Positions 8,530-20,110 of a stretch of 64,000 nt of DNA are shown here, piece by piece. The translations under genes were made by a program, and so were the position numbers. Position 1 is the first letter of the stretch; the number at the start of each line of letters is the position of its first letter. Under the pieces are notes generated by a model. It saw only the letters and a program-made list of their open reading frames with translations. It was not told the DNA's origin and searched no databases. Origin of the DNA: Pseudomonas pohangensis (GTDB taxonomy: Bacteria; Pseudomonadota; Gammaproteobacteria; Pseudomonadales; Pseudomonadaceae); contig NZ_LT629785.1 of NCBI RefSeq assembly GCF_900105995.1, positions 3,224,001 to 3,288,000 of the forward strand. Direction: 5' to 3'.

Positions 8530-9540
8530 ATGACGCCAACTGCCAGCAAGCGCCCGCTGCAACTCAACGACCAGGGCCAGCTCCGCCATTTCCTTTCCAT
8601 CGACGGCCTGCCGCGCGAGCTGCTGACGGAAATTCTCGATACCGCAGACTCCTTCCTTGAAGTAGGTGCACGGGCGGTGAAGAAGGTGCCACTGCTGCGT
8701 GGCAAGACCGTGTGCAACGTGTTCTTCGAGAACTCCACGCGCACCCGCACCACCTTTGAACTGGCGGCACAGCGCCTCTCGGCCGACGTGATCACCCTCA
8801 ACGTTTCCACTTCCTCGGCGAGCAAGGGCGAGAGCCTGCTGGATACCCTGCGCAACCTCGAGGCCATGGCTGCGGACATGTTCGTCGTGCGTCATGGCGA
8901 CTCCGGCGCTGCCCACTTCATCGCCGAACATGTCTGCCCCGATGTTGCCATCATCAATGGTGGCGACGGCCGTCACGCCCACCCGACCCAGGGCATGCTC
9001 GACATGCTGACCATCCGCCGCCACAAGGGCGACTTCAGCCAGCTTTCGGTAGCCATAGTCGGCGACATCCTGCACTCCCGCGTGGCCCGCTCGAACATGC
9101 TGGCCCTGAAAGCCCTGGGCTGTCCGGACATCCGCGTGATCGCTCCGAAAACCCTGCTGCCGGTGTGTGTCGAACAGTACGGCGTGCGCGTTTTCACCGA
9201 CCTCGCCGAAGGCCTCAGGGACGTCGACGTGGTCATCATGCTGCGCCTGCAGAAGGAACGCATGGCCGGCGGCCTGCTGCCCAGCGAGGGCGAGTTCTAC
9301 CGCCTCTACGGCCTGACCCAGCAGCGCCTGCTACTGGCCAAGCCGGACGCCATCGTCATGCATCCCGGGCCGATCAACCGCGGCGTGGAAATCGAGTCGG
9401 CGGTCGCCGATGGCGTGCAATCGGTGATTCTCAATCAGGTCACCTACGGCATTGCCATCCGCATGGCGGTCATGTCGATGGCCATGAGCGGGCAAAACAC
9501 CCAGCGCCAACTCAATCTGGAAGCCGGAGAGCAGAACTGA
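8530..9540 (+). CDS. pyrB: Aspartate carbamoyltransferase catalytic subunit
   Basis: Transfers the carbamoyl group from carbamoyl phosphate to aspartate, the second step of UMP synthesis. The 336-residue sequence has the carbamoyl-phosphate site FFENSTRTRTTFE, an 80s-type loop with SSASKGES, HPTQGMLDMLTI, and the C-terminal HPGPINRGVE. The N-terminal extension before the catalytic core (about 20 residues) is typical of pseudomonad enzymes, where it binds nucleotide effectors. It assembles as a dodecamer with the inactive dihydroorotase homologue encoded immediately downstream. Its stop TGA overlaps the next ATG (TGATG). Confidence 0.98.
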   Translation: MTPTASKRPLQLNDQGQLRHFLSIDGLPRELLTEILDTADSFLEVGARAVKKVPLLRGKTVCNVFFENSTRTRTTFELAAQRLSADVITLNVSTSSASKGESLLDTLRNLEAMAADMFVVRHGDSGAAHFIAEHVCPDVAIINGGDGRHAHPTQGMLDMLTIRRHKGDFSQLSVAIVGDILHSRVARSNMLALKALGCPDIRVIAPKTLLPVCVEQYGVRVFTDLAEGLRDVDVVIMLRLQKERMAGGLLPSEGEFYRLYGLTQQRLLLAKPDAIVMHPGPINRGVEIESAVADGVQSVILNQVTYGIAIRMAVMSMAMSGQNTQRQLNLEAGEQN

Positions 9541-10811
9541 TGCGCACCCGTATTCATGGCGCCAGGGTCATCGACCCCGCCAGCGGCATGGACCGCAACT
9601 GTGAACTGTTCATCGAGGCCGGCAAGCTGATGGCTTTCAACCAGGCTCCGCCCGGCTTCATCGCCGAGCAGAGCATCGACGCCAGCGGCCTGATCGCCGC
9701 GCCGGGTCTGGTCGATCTCAGCGTGGCCCTGCGCGAGCCCGGCTTCAGCCGCAAGGGCACGATTGCCAGCGAAACCCTGGCGGCAGCCGCAGGCGGCGTC
9801 ACCAGCCTGTGTTGCCCGCCACAGACCAGACCGGTACTGGATACCCCTGCGGTTGCCGAGCTGATTCTTGACCGCGCCCAGGAAGCCGGGCATGCCAAGG
9901 TTTACCCGATCGGTGCATTCAGCAAGGGCCTGGCCGGAGAGCAACTGGCAGAACTGGTCGCCTTGCGCGATACCGGCTGCGTAGCCTTCGGCAACGGCCT
10001 GAGCAATTTTGCCAGCAGCCGGGTGCTGTGCCGGGCCATGGAGTACGCGGCAACCTTCAACCTGACCCTGGTGATCCACTCGCAGGACGCCGATCTGGCC
10101 GCCGATGGCCATGCCCATGACGGCGCCACTGCCAGTTTCCGCGGCCTGGCCGGGATTCCGGAAACGGCGGAAACCGTGGCACTGGCGCGCAACCTGCTGC
10201 TGGTCGAGCAAACCGGCGTGCGCGCGCACTTCACCCAGCTGACCAGCGCCAAGGGCGCCAGCATGATTGCCCATGCCCAGTCACGCGGCCTGCCGGTGAC
10301 CGCAGATGTGGCGCTTTACCAGTTGCTGCTGACCGACGAAGCCCTCTATGACTTTTCCAGTCTCTACCATGTCCAGCCGCCGCTACGCAGCGCACGGGAT
10401 CGTGACGGTCTGCGTGAAGCAGTAAAAAACGGTGTGATCCAGGCGATTGCCAGTCATCATCAACCCCATGAAGCGGACGCCAAGCTGGCCCCGTTTGCCG
10501 CCACCGAGCCGGGTATCAGCAGTGTCGAACTGCTGTTGCCGCTGGCCATGCGTCTGGTGGAAGACGGCCTGCTCGACTTGCCCACCCTGCTGGCGCGTCT
10601 GACTTGCGGACCGGCCAGCGCCATGCACCTGCCAGCCGGACGGCTGGCGGTCGGTGCGCCGGCCGACCTGCTGCTGTTCGACCCCGAAGCCGGCACTCTG
10701 GCGGGTGAGCAGTGGTTTTCCAAAGGCCGCAACTGCCCGTTTATCGGTGAAACACTGCCGGGCAAGGTGCGCTATACACTGGTGGATGGCCGCATCAGTT
10801 ACCGCAGCTGA
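9540..10811 (+). CDS. pyrX: PyrX (PyrC'), dihydroorotase-like non-catalytic subunit of aspartate transcarbamoylase
   Basis: A 423-residue member of the dihydroorotase/amidohydrolase fold. The start at 9540 overlaps the pyrB stop by one base. Active dihydroorotases carry a metal-binding DxHxH motif after strand 1; here the same position reads LVDLSVALREPGFS, so both histidines are lost while the following REPG is kept. This is the known degenerate form in Pseudomonas that only supports assembly of the PyrB complex. An active pyrC must be elsewhere. A longer in-frame extension upstream lies entirely inside pyrB and is not believed. Confidence 0.95.
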   Translation: MRTRIHGARVIDPASGMDRNCELFIEAGKLMAFNQAPPGFIAEQSIDASGLIAAPGLVDLSVALREPGFSRKGTIASETLAAAAGGVTSLCCPPQTRPVLDTPAVAELILDRAQEAGHAKVYPIGAFSKGLAGEQLAELVALRDTGCVAFGNGLSNFASSRVLCRAMEYAATFNLTLVIHSQDADLAADGHAHDGATASFRGLAGIPETAETVALARNLLLVEQTGVRAHFTQLTSAKGASMIAHAQSRGLPVTADVALYQLLLTDEALYDFSSLYHVQPPLRSARDRDGLREAVKNGVIQAIASHHQPHEADAKLAPFAATEPGISSVELLLPLAMRLVEDGLLDLPTLLARLTCGPASAMHLPAGRLAVGAPADLLLFDPEAGTLAGEQWFSKGRNCPFIGETLPGKVRYTLVDGRISYRS

Positions 10812-10831
10812 TCCACGCCCAGGACAGCGTC

Positions 10832-11599
10832 TCAGCCACCCTGACGACGCTGGGCACGGGCGACGCGCTCAGCCTCGGCGCCACCTTCAATCAACACCGC
10901 CTGCACATAATCGATGTGCAACTGCGAACAGCGCCGCGCCTCCTCGGCACGCCCCTCGATAATCGCCTGGAACAACGCGTGATGCTGTTCGCGCAGGCGC
11001 TCGCGGGTCTCGCTGCGCTGCAGATACAAACCGCCGATGTTGGTCACTACGTTATGCCGGAGCAGATCAAACAGTCCGCGAATGGTGTGCAACAGCACCG
11101 CATTGTGACTGGCTTCGGCAATCGCCAGATGAAAGCGCGCATCGGCCGCCCCCTCCTCCGCCCGGCTGGCCTGACTGTCCTCGGCGTAGCAGGCCTGCAA
11201 CGCCTCATATGCCTTGCGCAAGCGCTGGTGATCCGGAGCTGTGGCACGCAGCGCCGCATAGTAGGCGCAGGAGCCTTCCAGGGTATGCCGGAACTCCAGC
11301 AAATCGCGCTGGGCGCCGGGGTTGCTTTCCAGCAACTGCAATAGCGGATCACTGAAAGTCGAGCCCAGCTCGGCGGCGACATAGTTGCCGCCGCCCTGGC
11401 GACTGACCAGCAAGCCGCGGGCTACCAGCTTCTGGATGGCTTCGCGCAGGGACGGCCGCGACACCCCGAAACGTTCGGCCAGCACCCGCTCGGCGGGTAA
11501 CCGCTCACCGGCTTTAAGACTGCCCTCAAGGATCATCGCTTCCAGCTGCATGACGATGTCATCCGACAGACGGCGCTGTCGCACCTGACCCACTTCCAT
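10832..11599 (-). CDS. lldR: LldR, GntR/FadR-family lactate-responsive repressor
   Basis: A 255-residue regulator. The winged helix lies at about residues 8-75, with LPAERVLAERFGVSRPSLREA as the helix-turn-helix and SRQGGGNYV as the wing. The C-terminal FCD all-helical ligand domain includes RFHLAIAEASHN, with metal-binding histidines. LldR represses lactate genes and is released by L- or D-lactate. It is divergent from lldP. The operator-like palindrome at 11771-11785 fits the known LldR site, and the neighbours are lactate permease and dehydrogenases. Convergent with pyrX, 20 bp apart. Confidence 0.93.
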   Translation of the reverse strand: MEVGQVRQRRLSDDIVMQLEAMILEGSLKAGERLPAERVLAERFGVSRPSLREAIQKLVARGLLVSRQGGGNYVAAELGSTFSDPLLQLLESNPGAQRDLLEFRHTLEGSCAYYAALRATAPDHQRLRKAYEALQACYAEDSQASRAEEGAADARFHLAIAEASHNAVLLHTIRGLFDLLRHNVVTNIGGLYLQRSETRERLREQHHALFQAIIEGRAEEARRCSQLHIDYVQAVLIEGGAEAERVARAQRRQGG

Positions 11600-11722
11600 T
11601 GCCTGCTCTCCATTGGTTTGACCAGTTGCAGCGCTCTACCGCGGCCCTGGGCGGATAGCCTAGCGGTCAGAAGCAGCGGCTTGCAAGCCAGGCATCTACG
11701 ACCAAAGTAGCGGTTCGGATAA

Positions 11723-11751
11723 TTGACAAGCCCGGAGGTGATTTTTATTCT
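11723..11751 (+). promoter_or_regulatory. Sigma70-type promoter of the lldP-lldD-dld operon
   Basis: A perfect TTGACA at 11723-11728 is followed after 17 bases by TATTCT at 11746-11751 (four of six to consensus). The inferred start is about 11758, giving a leader of about 160 bases before lldP. The position just upstream of the LldR-like palindrome supports it. No transcript data. Confidence 0.65.
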
Positions 11752-11770
11752 GCGCTCGCATTATTTGTTA

Positions 11771-11785
11771 ATTGGTCTTACCAAT
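11771..11785. promoter_or_regulatory. LldR operator (perfect palindrome)
   Basis: ATTGGT-CTT-ACCAAT, a perfect 6+3+6 inverted repeat. It matches the known LldR/PdhR-type consensus with TTGGT and ACCAA arms. It lies about 15 bases downstream of the inferred transcription start, where a bound repressor would block elongation or clearance. I found no second copy of the palindrome in 11600-11917. Confidence 0.75.
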
Positions 11786-11917
11786 ATTTGTGCGCAAACA
11801 ATTTCAAGAACAGTCCCCGAGGACAGCACCCATGTCACACATCCGGCCCGCCCTTACCCATTCCGCCCAGTGCAGCGTCCAGCCGTTGCACCTCGCCCAC
11901 CTACAGGAGTAATCCGC

Positions 11918-13612
11918 ATGTCATCCGGACTTCTCGCGCTGATTGCCTTCTCACCCATCCTGCTCGCAGCAGTACTGCTGATCGGCCTGCGCTGGCCTGC
12001 GCGGCGGGCGATGCCACTGGTCTATCTGCTGACTGCCGGCATCGGGCTGGGCGTGTGGGGCATGAGCCTCAACCGTGTGCTGGCCTCCACCGTGCAAGGG
12101 CTGATCATCACTGCCGGCGTGCTGTGGATCATTTTTGGCGCCATCCTGTTGCTCAACACCCTCAAGCACTCGGGTGGCATCACCGCCATTCGGGCCGGCT
12201 TCGCCACCATCAGCCCGGACCGGCGCATCCAGGCCATCATCATTGCCTGGCTGTTCGGCTGCTTTATCGAGGGTGCCTCGGGTTTCGGCACGCCGGCGGC
12301 GATCGCAGCTCCGTTGCTGGTGGCGATCGGTTTTCCGGCCATGGCTGCGGTGATCCTCGGCATGCTGGTACAAAGCACGCCGGTGTCCTTCGGTGCCGTG
12401 GGCACACCGATCATTATCGGCATCAACAGCGGTCTGGACAGCGCCGGCATCGGCGCACAGCTGGTGCAGCAAGGTTCCAGCTGGAATGCGTTTCTGCAAC
12501 TGATCACCAGCGAAGTGGCGATCATGCACGCCACCGTCGGCACCCTGATGCCACTGATCATGGTGCTGATGCTGACGCGCTTCTTTGGCCGCGAGAAAAG
12601 CTGGAAAGCCGGGCTGGAAGTGCTGCCTTTTGCCCTGTTCGCCGGCCTGGCCTTTACCCTGCCCTATGCCCTGACCGGCATCTTCCTCGGCCCGGAGTTT
12701 CCCTCGCTGCTGGGTGGCCTGATCGGTCTGGCGATTGTTTCCACGGCCGCGCACTTTCGCTTCCTGACCCCGAAACAAAACTGGGACTTTGCTCCGGCCA
12801 GTGAGTGGCCAGCCGAGTGGCTGGGCAGTGTCGAGATGAAGCTGGACAGCCTTACCGTACGCCCGATGAGCACGCTGCGGGCCTGGCTGCCCTATGTGCT
12901 GGTCGGCGCCCTGCTGGTCATCAGCCGCGTATTCCCCGAAGTCGGCGGTGCACTTAAAGCGGTAGCCGTGGTCTTTCCGGACATCCTCGGCGAGACCGGC
13001 ATCAAGGCCGACTTCCTGCCGCTGTATCTGCCTGGCGGGATTCTGGTCGCGGTAGTGCTGGCCACTTTCTTCCTGCACCGGATGCAACTGCGTGACATGC
13101 GCGCGGCACTCAAGGAGTCGACAGGCGTGCTGTTCGGTGCCGGCTTCGTCCTGCTGTTTACCGTGCCGATGGTGCGCATCCTGATCAACTCCGGGGTCAA
13201 CAGCGCCGAGCTGGCGAGCATGCCGATCAGCATGGCGCGCTACGTTGCTGACAGCGTGGGCAACATCTATCCGCTGCTGGCACCGGCTGTCGGCGCCCTC
13301 GGCGCCTTCATCGCCGGTTCCAATACGGTGAGCAACATGATGCTCGGCCAGTTCCAGTTTGGCGTGGCCGAAAGCCTGGGGGTTTCCACCGCACTGGTCG
13401 TGGCGGCACAGGCCGTCGGCGCGGCCGCCGGCAACATGGTAGCGATCCACAACGTGGTGGCAGCATCGGCCACTGTCGGCCTGCTCGGACGCGAAGGCGC
13501 GGTGTTGCGCAAGACCTTCTGGCCTACCCTTTACTACGTGCTGTTCACTGGCCTGATTGCCTTGTTCGCCATTTATGCGCTGGGCATCAGCGACCCACTG
13601 ATGGCAGGCTAG
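11918..13612 (+). CDS. lldP: L-lactate permease
   Basis: LctP/LldP family proton-coupled lactate symporter, 564 residues, with about 13 hydrophobic helices. Conserved stretches include FIEGASGFGTPAAIAAPLL and GAFIAGSNTVSNMMLG, both diagnostic of the family. I set the start at 11918 (MSSGLLALIAFSP), 7 bases after AGGAGT. The open frame continues upstream for 65 codons, but that part covers the promoter and operator. First gene of a three-gene operon; lldD follows after 33 bp. Confidence 0.96.
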   Translation: MSSGLLALIAFSPILLAAVLLIGLRWPARRAMPLVYLLTAGIGLGVWGMSLNRVLASTVQGLIITAGVLWIIFGAILLLNTLKHSGGITAIRAGFATISPDRRIQAIIIAWLFGCFIEGASGFGTPAAIAAPLLVAIGFPAMAAVILGMLVQSTPVSFGAVGTPIIIGINSGLDSAGIGAQLVQQGSSWNAFLQLITSEVAIMHATVGTLMPLIMVLMLTRFFGREKSWKAGLEVLPFALFAGLAFTLPYALTGIFLGPEFPSLLGGLIGLAIVSTAAHFRFLTPKQNWDFAPASEWPAEWLGSVEMKLDSLTVRPMSTLRAWLPYVLVGALLVISRVFPEVGGALKAVAVVFPDILGETGIKADFLPLYLPGGILVAVVLATFFLHRMQLRDMRAALKESTGVLFGAGFVLLFTVPMVRILINSGVNSAELASMPISMARYVADSVGNIYPLLAPAVGALGAFIAGSNTVSNMMLGQFQFGVAESLGVSTALVVAAQAVGAAAGNMVAIHNVVAASATVGLLGREGAVLRKTFWPTLYYVLFTGLIALFAIYALGISDPLMAG

Positions 13613-13645
13613 GCAAGCCCGGACTCCACAAGCAAGGTAACCCGC

Positions 13646-14800
13646 ATGATCATCTCCGCCTCCACCGATTACCGCGCCGCCGCCCGGCGCAAGCTGCCGC
13701 CGTTCCTGTTTCATTACATCGACGGTGGTGCCAACGCCGAACAGACGCTGCGGCGCAATGTAAGCGATCTGGCCGACATTGCCCTGCGCCAGCGGGTACT
13801 GCGCGACATGTCGGAGTTGAGCCTGGAAACCCGCCTGTTCAACGAGACCCTGAGCATGCCGGTCGCACTGTCGCCGGTTGGCCTGACCGGCATGTATGCG
13901 CGGCGTGGCGAAGTGCAGGCGGCGCGGGCAGCGGCTGACAAAGGCATCCCTTTCACGCTGTCCACGGTGTCGGTGTGCCCGATTGAAGAAGTGGCGCCAA
14001 AGCTCGCCCGGCCCATGTGGTTCCAGCTGTACGTGCTCAAGGATCGCGGCTTCATGAAGAATGCGCTGGAGCGCGCCAAAGCTGCCGGCGTTACCACGCT
14101 GGTGTTCACCGTCGACATGCCGGTACCCGGTGCGCGCTACCGTGACGCCCACTCCGGCATGAGCGGCCCCAACGCGCCACTGCGGCGCATGCTGCAGGCC
14201 ATGACCCACCCGCTCTGGGCCTGGGACGTCGGCCTGCAGGGCAAGCCCCACGATCTGGGCAACATCTCGGCCTACCGCGGCAACCCCACCGGACTGGCTG
14301 ACTACATCGGCTGGCTGGGTGACAACTTCGACCCGTCGATCTCGTGGAAAGACCTGCAATGGATCCGCGACTTCTGGGACGGGCCGATGCTGATCAAGGG
14401 CATTCTTGATCCGGACGATGCCAGGGATGCGGTGAAGTTCGGCGCCGACGGCATCGTGGTGTCCAATCACGGTGGCCGCCAGCTCGATGGCGTGCTCTCC
14501 AGTGCCCGCGCCCTGCCAACGATTGCCGATGCGGTAAAGGGCGAGCTGGCCATTCTCGCCGACTCCGGCGTGCGCAGCGGCCTGGATGTGGTGCGCATGC
14601 TCGCCCTGGGCGCGGACAGCGTGATGCTCGGCCGCGCTTACATTTATGCGCTGGCCGCCGCCGGTGAAGCGGGCGTGCGCAATCTGCTGGAACTGATCGA
14701 GAAGGAAATGCGTGTGGCCATGGTGCTCACCGGCGCCCGCAGCATCAGCGAGATCAGCGCCGACTCGCTGGTGCGCGAGCTCCGGCACGCCAGCCACTGA
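13646..14800 (+). CDS. lldD: FMN-dependent L-lactate dehydrogenase
   Basis: Membrane-associated flavoenzyme of 384 residues that oxidises L-lactate to pyruvate and passes electrons to quinone. Family signs: LPPFLFHYIDGGANAEQTL at the N-terminus, the phosphate/FMN segment TVDMPVPGARYRD, and the active-site signature VVSNHGGRQLDG with the catalytic histidine. The length is that of E. coli and Pseudomonas LldD. It sits between lldP (33 bp) and the D-lactate dehydrogenase gene (12 bp). Confidence 0.98.
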   Translation: MIISASTDYRAAARRKLPPFLFHYIDGGANAEQTLRRNVSDLADIALRQRVLRDMSELSLETRLFNETLSMPVALSPVGLTGMYARRGEVQAARAAADKGIPFTLSTVSVCPIEEVAPKLARPMWFQLYVLKDRGFMKNALERAKAAGVTTLVFTVDMPVPGARYRDAHSGMSGPNAPLRRMLQAMTHPLWAWDVGLQGKPHDLGNISAYRGNPTGLADYIGWLGDNFDPSISWKDLQWIRDFWDGPMLIKGILDPDDARDAVKFGADGIVVSNHGGRQLDGVLSSARALPTIADAVKGELAILADSGVRSGLDVVRMLALGADSVMLGRAYIYALAAAGEAGVRNLLELIEKEMRVAMVLTGARSISEISADSLVRELRHASH

Positions 14801-14812
14801 CCAGGAGTTCCC

Positions 14813-17617
<2,805 letters not shown>

Positions 17618-17694
17618 CCTTACAGCGGACAACGCCTCGGGTCAGGACAGCTCACCTACACTGACAGGGTAAGCCTCGCCCACGGAGAAGCACC

Positions 17695-17940
17695 ATGCGC
17701 CGTCTTGCCCTGTTCCTCTGCGCTGCCCTGCTCAGCGCCCCCCTACTGGCCATGCACTGCCCACAGGACATGGCCAAAATCGACGAGTTGCTGAAAACCG
17801 ATCCGCCAGCCAGTCCCCAGGTATTGACAGAAGTGCAGAAGCTTCGTGCGGAAGGCGAGGCATTGCACAATGCCGGCGACCATGCCGAGTCGGTGAAAGT
17901 GCTGCAACAGGCTCTCGACCTGCTGCAGAGCAGCGAGTAG
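17695..17940 (+). CDS. Small exported protein, function unknown
   Basis: 81 residues. The first 19 look like a signal peptide (positive MRR, then LALFLCAALLSAPLLA) ending before MHCPQDM. The mature part is short, helical and acidic, with a heptad-like run LRAEGEALHNAGDHAESVKV that resembles a single TPR-like hairpin. A single cysteine follows the signal region. GGAGAAG precedes the ATG. It stands alone between the lld operon and the convergent folA. I do not recognise a named family. Confidence 0.75.
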   Translation: MRRLALFLCAALLSAPLLAMHCPQDMAKIDELLKTDPPASPQVLTEVQKLRAEGEALHNAGDHAESVKVLQQALDLLQSSE

Positions 17941-17997
17941 CGCGGCGGATTCTGCCGCTCGCCGGGCGCGCCGCAATGATCGATTGCGTCGACGGTT

Positions 17998-18504
17998 CTA
18001 GGCGCGCTGCCAGGTCTCGAAGCAGTACGCCGGGCTCTGCTCGCCGGCAACCTGCGCCTGCCGCTCGAGCAGGCGCCAGTCCTGCTCCGGCACCTCGGGA
18101 AACCAGGCATCGCCCTGCGGGCTGAGGGCCACGCGGGTCAGGTACAGGCGCTCGGCCATGGCCAGACCCAACTCGTACAGCTGCGCGCCGCCGATCAGCA
18201 TCAGCTCGTCAACGCCCTGCGCAGTTGCCCACTGGCTGGCGCGGGCGATTGCCTGATCCAGCGAAGCGAACACCTCGGCACCTTCGAGCTGCAAGTCCGC
18301 CTGCCGGCTGACCACCAGATTGAGCCGGCCCGGCAACGGCCGCCCCAGCGAATCCCAGGTCTTGCGGCCCATGATGATCGGCTTGCCCAGGGTCAGCGCC
18401 TTGAAGTGCCGGAGATCCGCCGGCAAATGCCAGGGCAGCTGGTTGTCACGGCCGATCACACGGTTTTCCGCGAGGGCGGCGATCAGGCACAGGCGCGGCG
18501 TCAT
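17998..18504 (-). CDS. folA: Dihydrofolate reductase
   Basis: NADPH-dependent reduction of dihydrofolate, 168 residues. Motifs: IAALAENRVIGRDNQLPWHL with the Met20-type loop, DLRHFKALTLGKPIIMGRKTW containing the substrate/NADPH site, and LMLIGGAQLYE. The start overlaps the thyA stop (ATGA, 4 bp). The pairing is functional: thymidylate synthase produces the dihydrofolate that FolA recycles. Last gene of the minus-strand series lgt-thyA-folA. Confidence 0.97.
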   Translation of the reverse strand: MTPRLCLIAALAENRVIGRDNQLPWHLPADLRHFKALTLGKPIIMGRKTWDSLGRPLPGRLNLVVSRQADLQLEGAEVFASLDQAIARASQWATAQGVDELMLIGGAQLYELGLAMAERLYLTRVALSPQGDAWFPEVPEQDWRLLERQAQVAGEQSPAYCFETWQRA

Positions 18505-19295
18505 ACCGCCACCGGCGCCGGAATATGCGGATGCGCCTGATAACCGAGCAGCTCGAAGTCCTCGAACCTGAAGGCCAGCAGGTCAGTCACTGCAGGATTG
18601 AGCTGCATCACCGGCAACGGCAGCGGCTCGCGCGACAGTTGCAGATCGGCCTGCTGCAGATGGTTGGCATACAGGTGGCAGTCACCGCCGGTCCAGATGA
18701 ACTCACCCGGCTGCAAGCCGCAGACCTGCGCCACCATCAGCGTCAGCAGGGCATAGCTGGCAATGTTGAACGGCACCCCGAGAAAGATGTCGGCCGAGCG
18801 CTGATACAGCTGGCAACTGAGCTTGCCGTCGGCCACGTAGAACTGGAACAGCGCATGACAGGGTGGCAATGCCATCTGCTCGACCAGCGCCGGGTTCCAG
18901 GCCGAGACGATCAGCCGGCGTGAGTCCGGATTGCTTTTGATCATCCGGATCAGATTGCTGATCTGGTCGATCGACTCACCATTGGGCGCCGGCCAGCTGC
19001 GCCACTGGTAGCCGTAGACCGGGCCGAGGTTGCCCTCGGCGTCAGCCCACTCGTCCCAGATACGCACACCGTTATCTTTCAGATACCGGATATTGGTATC
19101 GCCCTGCAGGAACCACAACAGCTCGTGGATGATCGACTTCAGATGGCACTTCTTGGTAGTCACCAGCGGGAAACCCTCGGCCAGATTGAAGCGCATCTGG
19201 TGGCCGAACAGGCTGTAGGTGCCGGTGCCGGTGCGGTCGCTCTTGAAGGTGCCGCTATCGCGCACCAGACGCATCATGTCGAGGTACTGTTTCAT
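18501..19295 (-). CDS. thyA: Thymidylate synthase
   Basis: Makes dTMP from dUMP with methylene-tetrahydrofolate. The start at 19295 (MKQYLDMMRL) gives 264 residues, exactly the E. coli length. The active site is MALPPCHALFQFYV with the nucleophilic cysteine, followed by the dUMP-binding QRSADIFLGVPFNIASYALL. An upstream extension of 59 codons lies inside lgt and is rejected. The start codon overlaps the lgt stop by 4 bases and the stop overlaps folA by 4, so all three are coupled. Confidence 0.98.
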   Translation of the reverse strand: MKQYLDMMRLVRDSGTFKSDRTGTGTYSLFGHQMRFNLAEGFPLVTTKKCHLKSIIHELLWFLQGDTNIRYLKDNGVRIWDEWADAEGNLGPVYGYQWRSWPAPNGESIDQISNLIRMIKSNPDSRRLIVSAWNPALVEQMALPPCHALFQFYVADGKLSCQLYQRSADIFLGVPFNIASYALLTLMVAQVCGLQPGEFIWTGGDCHLYANHLQQADLQLSREPLPLPVMQLNPAVTDLLAFRFEDFELLGYQAHPHIPAPVAV

Positions 19296-20101
19296 CCGGC
19301 GACTCCCTGTGCGGCCTGACGGCGGTAGGCAAACCAGATCAGGAAGATGCCCAGCGCGACCATCGGCAGGCTGAGCAACTGGCCCATGGTCAGCCAGCCG
19401 AAGGCCAGGTAACCGAGCTGCGCATCCGGTACGCGGAAGAATTCGGCAATGATGCGGAACACCCCGTACCACAGGGCAAACATGCCGGACACGGCCATGG
19501 TCGGCCGTGGCTTGCGCGTGTACAGCCAGAGAATCACGAACAGCGCCAGCCCTTCCATGGCGAACTGGTAGAGCTGCGAAGGGTGCCGCGCCAGTTGCTG
19601 CGGGTCACTCCATGCCGGAAACACCATCGCCCAGGGCGCATCGGTGGCCCGGCCCCACAGCTCGGCATTGATGAAGTTGCCGATGCGTCCGGCGCCCAGG
19701 CCGATCGGCACCACCGGCGCAATGAAATCCATCAGCTGGAAGAAGGTCTTGCCATTGCGCTTGCCGAACCACCAGCAGGCCAGCATCACGCCGATGAAAC
19801 CGCCGTGGAACGACATGCCGCCCTCCCACACCCGCAGCATTTTCAGCGGCTCGTGCAGATAGGCAGCCAGATCGTAAAACAGCACATAGCCCAGCCGGCC
19901 ACCGAGGATCACACCCATGGCCGACCAGAACACCAGATCGGAGAGCTTCTCCTTGCTCCACTGCGGATCAAAGGCCTGCAGCCGGCGCGACAACAGCAGC
20001 CAGGCACCGCCGATGCCGACCAGATACATCAGGCCGTACCAGTGGATCTTCAGCGGCCCGATGGCCAGGGCTACCGGATCAATTTGCGGGTAAACCAGCA
20101 T
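19292..20101 (-). CDS. lgt: Prolipoprotein diacylglyceryl transferase
   Basis: Inner-membrane enzyme that transfers diacylglycerol from phosphatidylglycerol to the lipobox cysteine of prolipoproteins. 269 residues with about seven membrane helices. The Lgt signature is GRIGNFINAELWGRATDAPW (residues 142-161), with earlier LGGRLGYVLFYD and MSFHGGFIGV. The lgt-thyA neighbourhood is conserved across many gammaproteobacteria. The TauE gene upstream starts the same minus-strand series, ending 10 bp before lgt. Confidence 0.98.
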   Translation of the reverse strand: MLVYPQIDPVALAIGPLKIHWYGLMYLVGIGGAWLLLSRRLQAFDPQWSKEKLSDLVFWSAMGVILGGRLGYVLFYDLAAYLHEPLKMLRVWEGGMSFHGGFIGVMLACWWFGKRNGKTFFQLMDFIAPVVPIGLGAGRIGNFINAELWGRATDAPWAMVFPAWSDPQQLARHPSQLYQFAMEGLALFVILWLYTRKPRPTMAVSGMFALWYGVFRIIAEFFRVPDAQLGYLAFGWLTMGQLLSLPMVALGIFLIWFAYRRQAAQGVAG

Positions 20102-20110
20102 TGCGACTCC

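Noticed and set aside
9165..9539. An N-terminal extension of PyrX into pyrB
   Set aside because: The extension is simply pyrB read in another frame. The ATG at 9540 overlaps the pyrB stop and begins the family's N-terminus.
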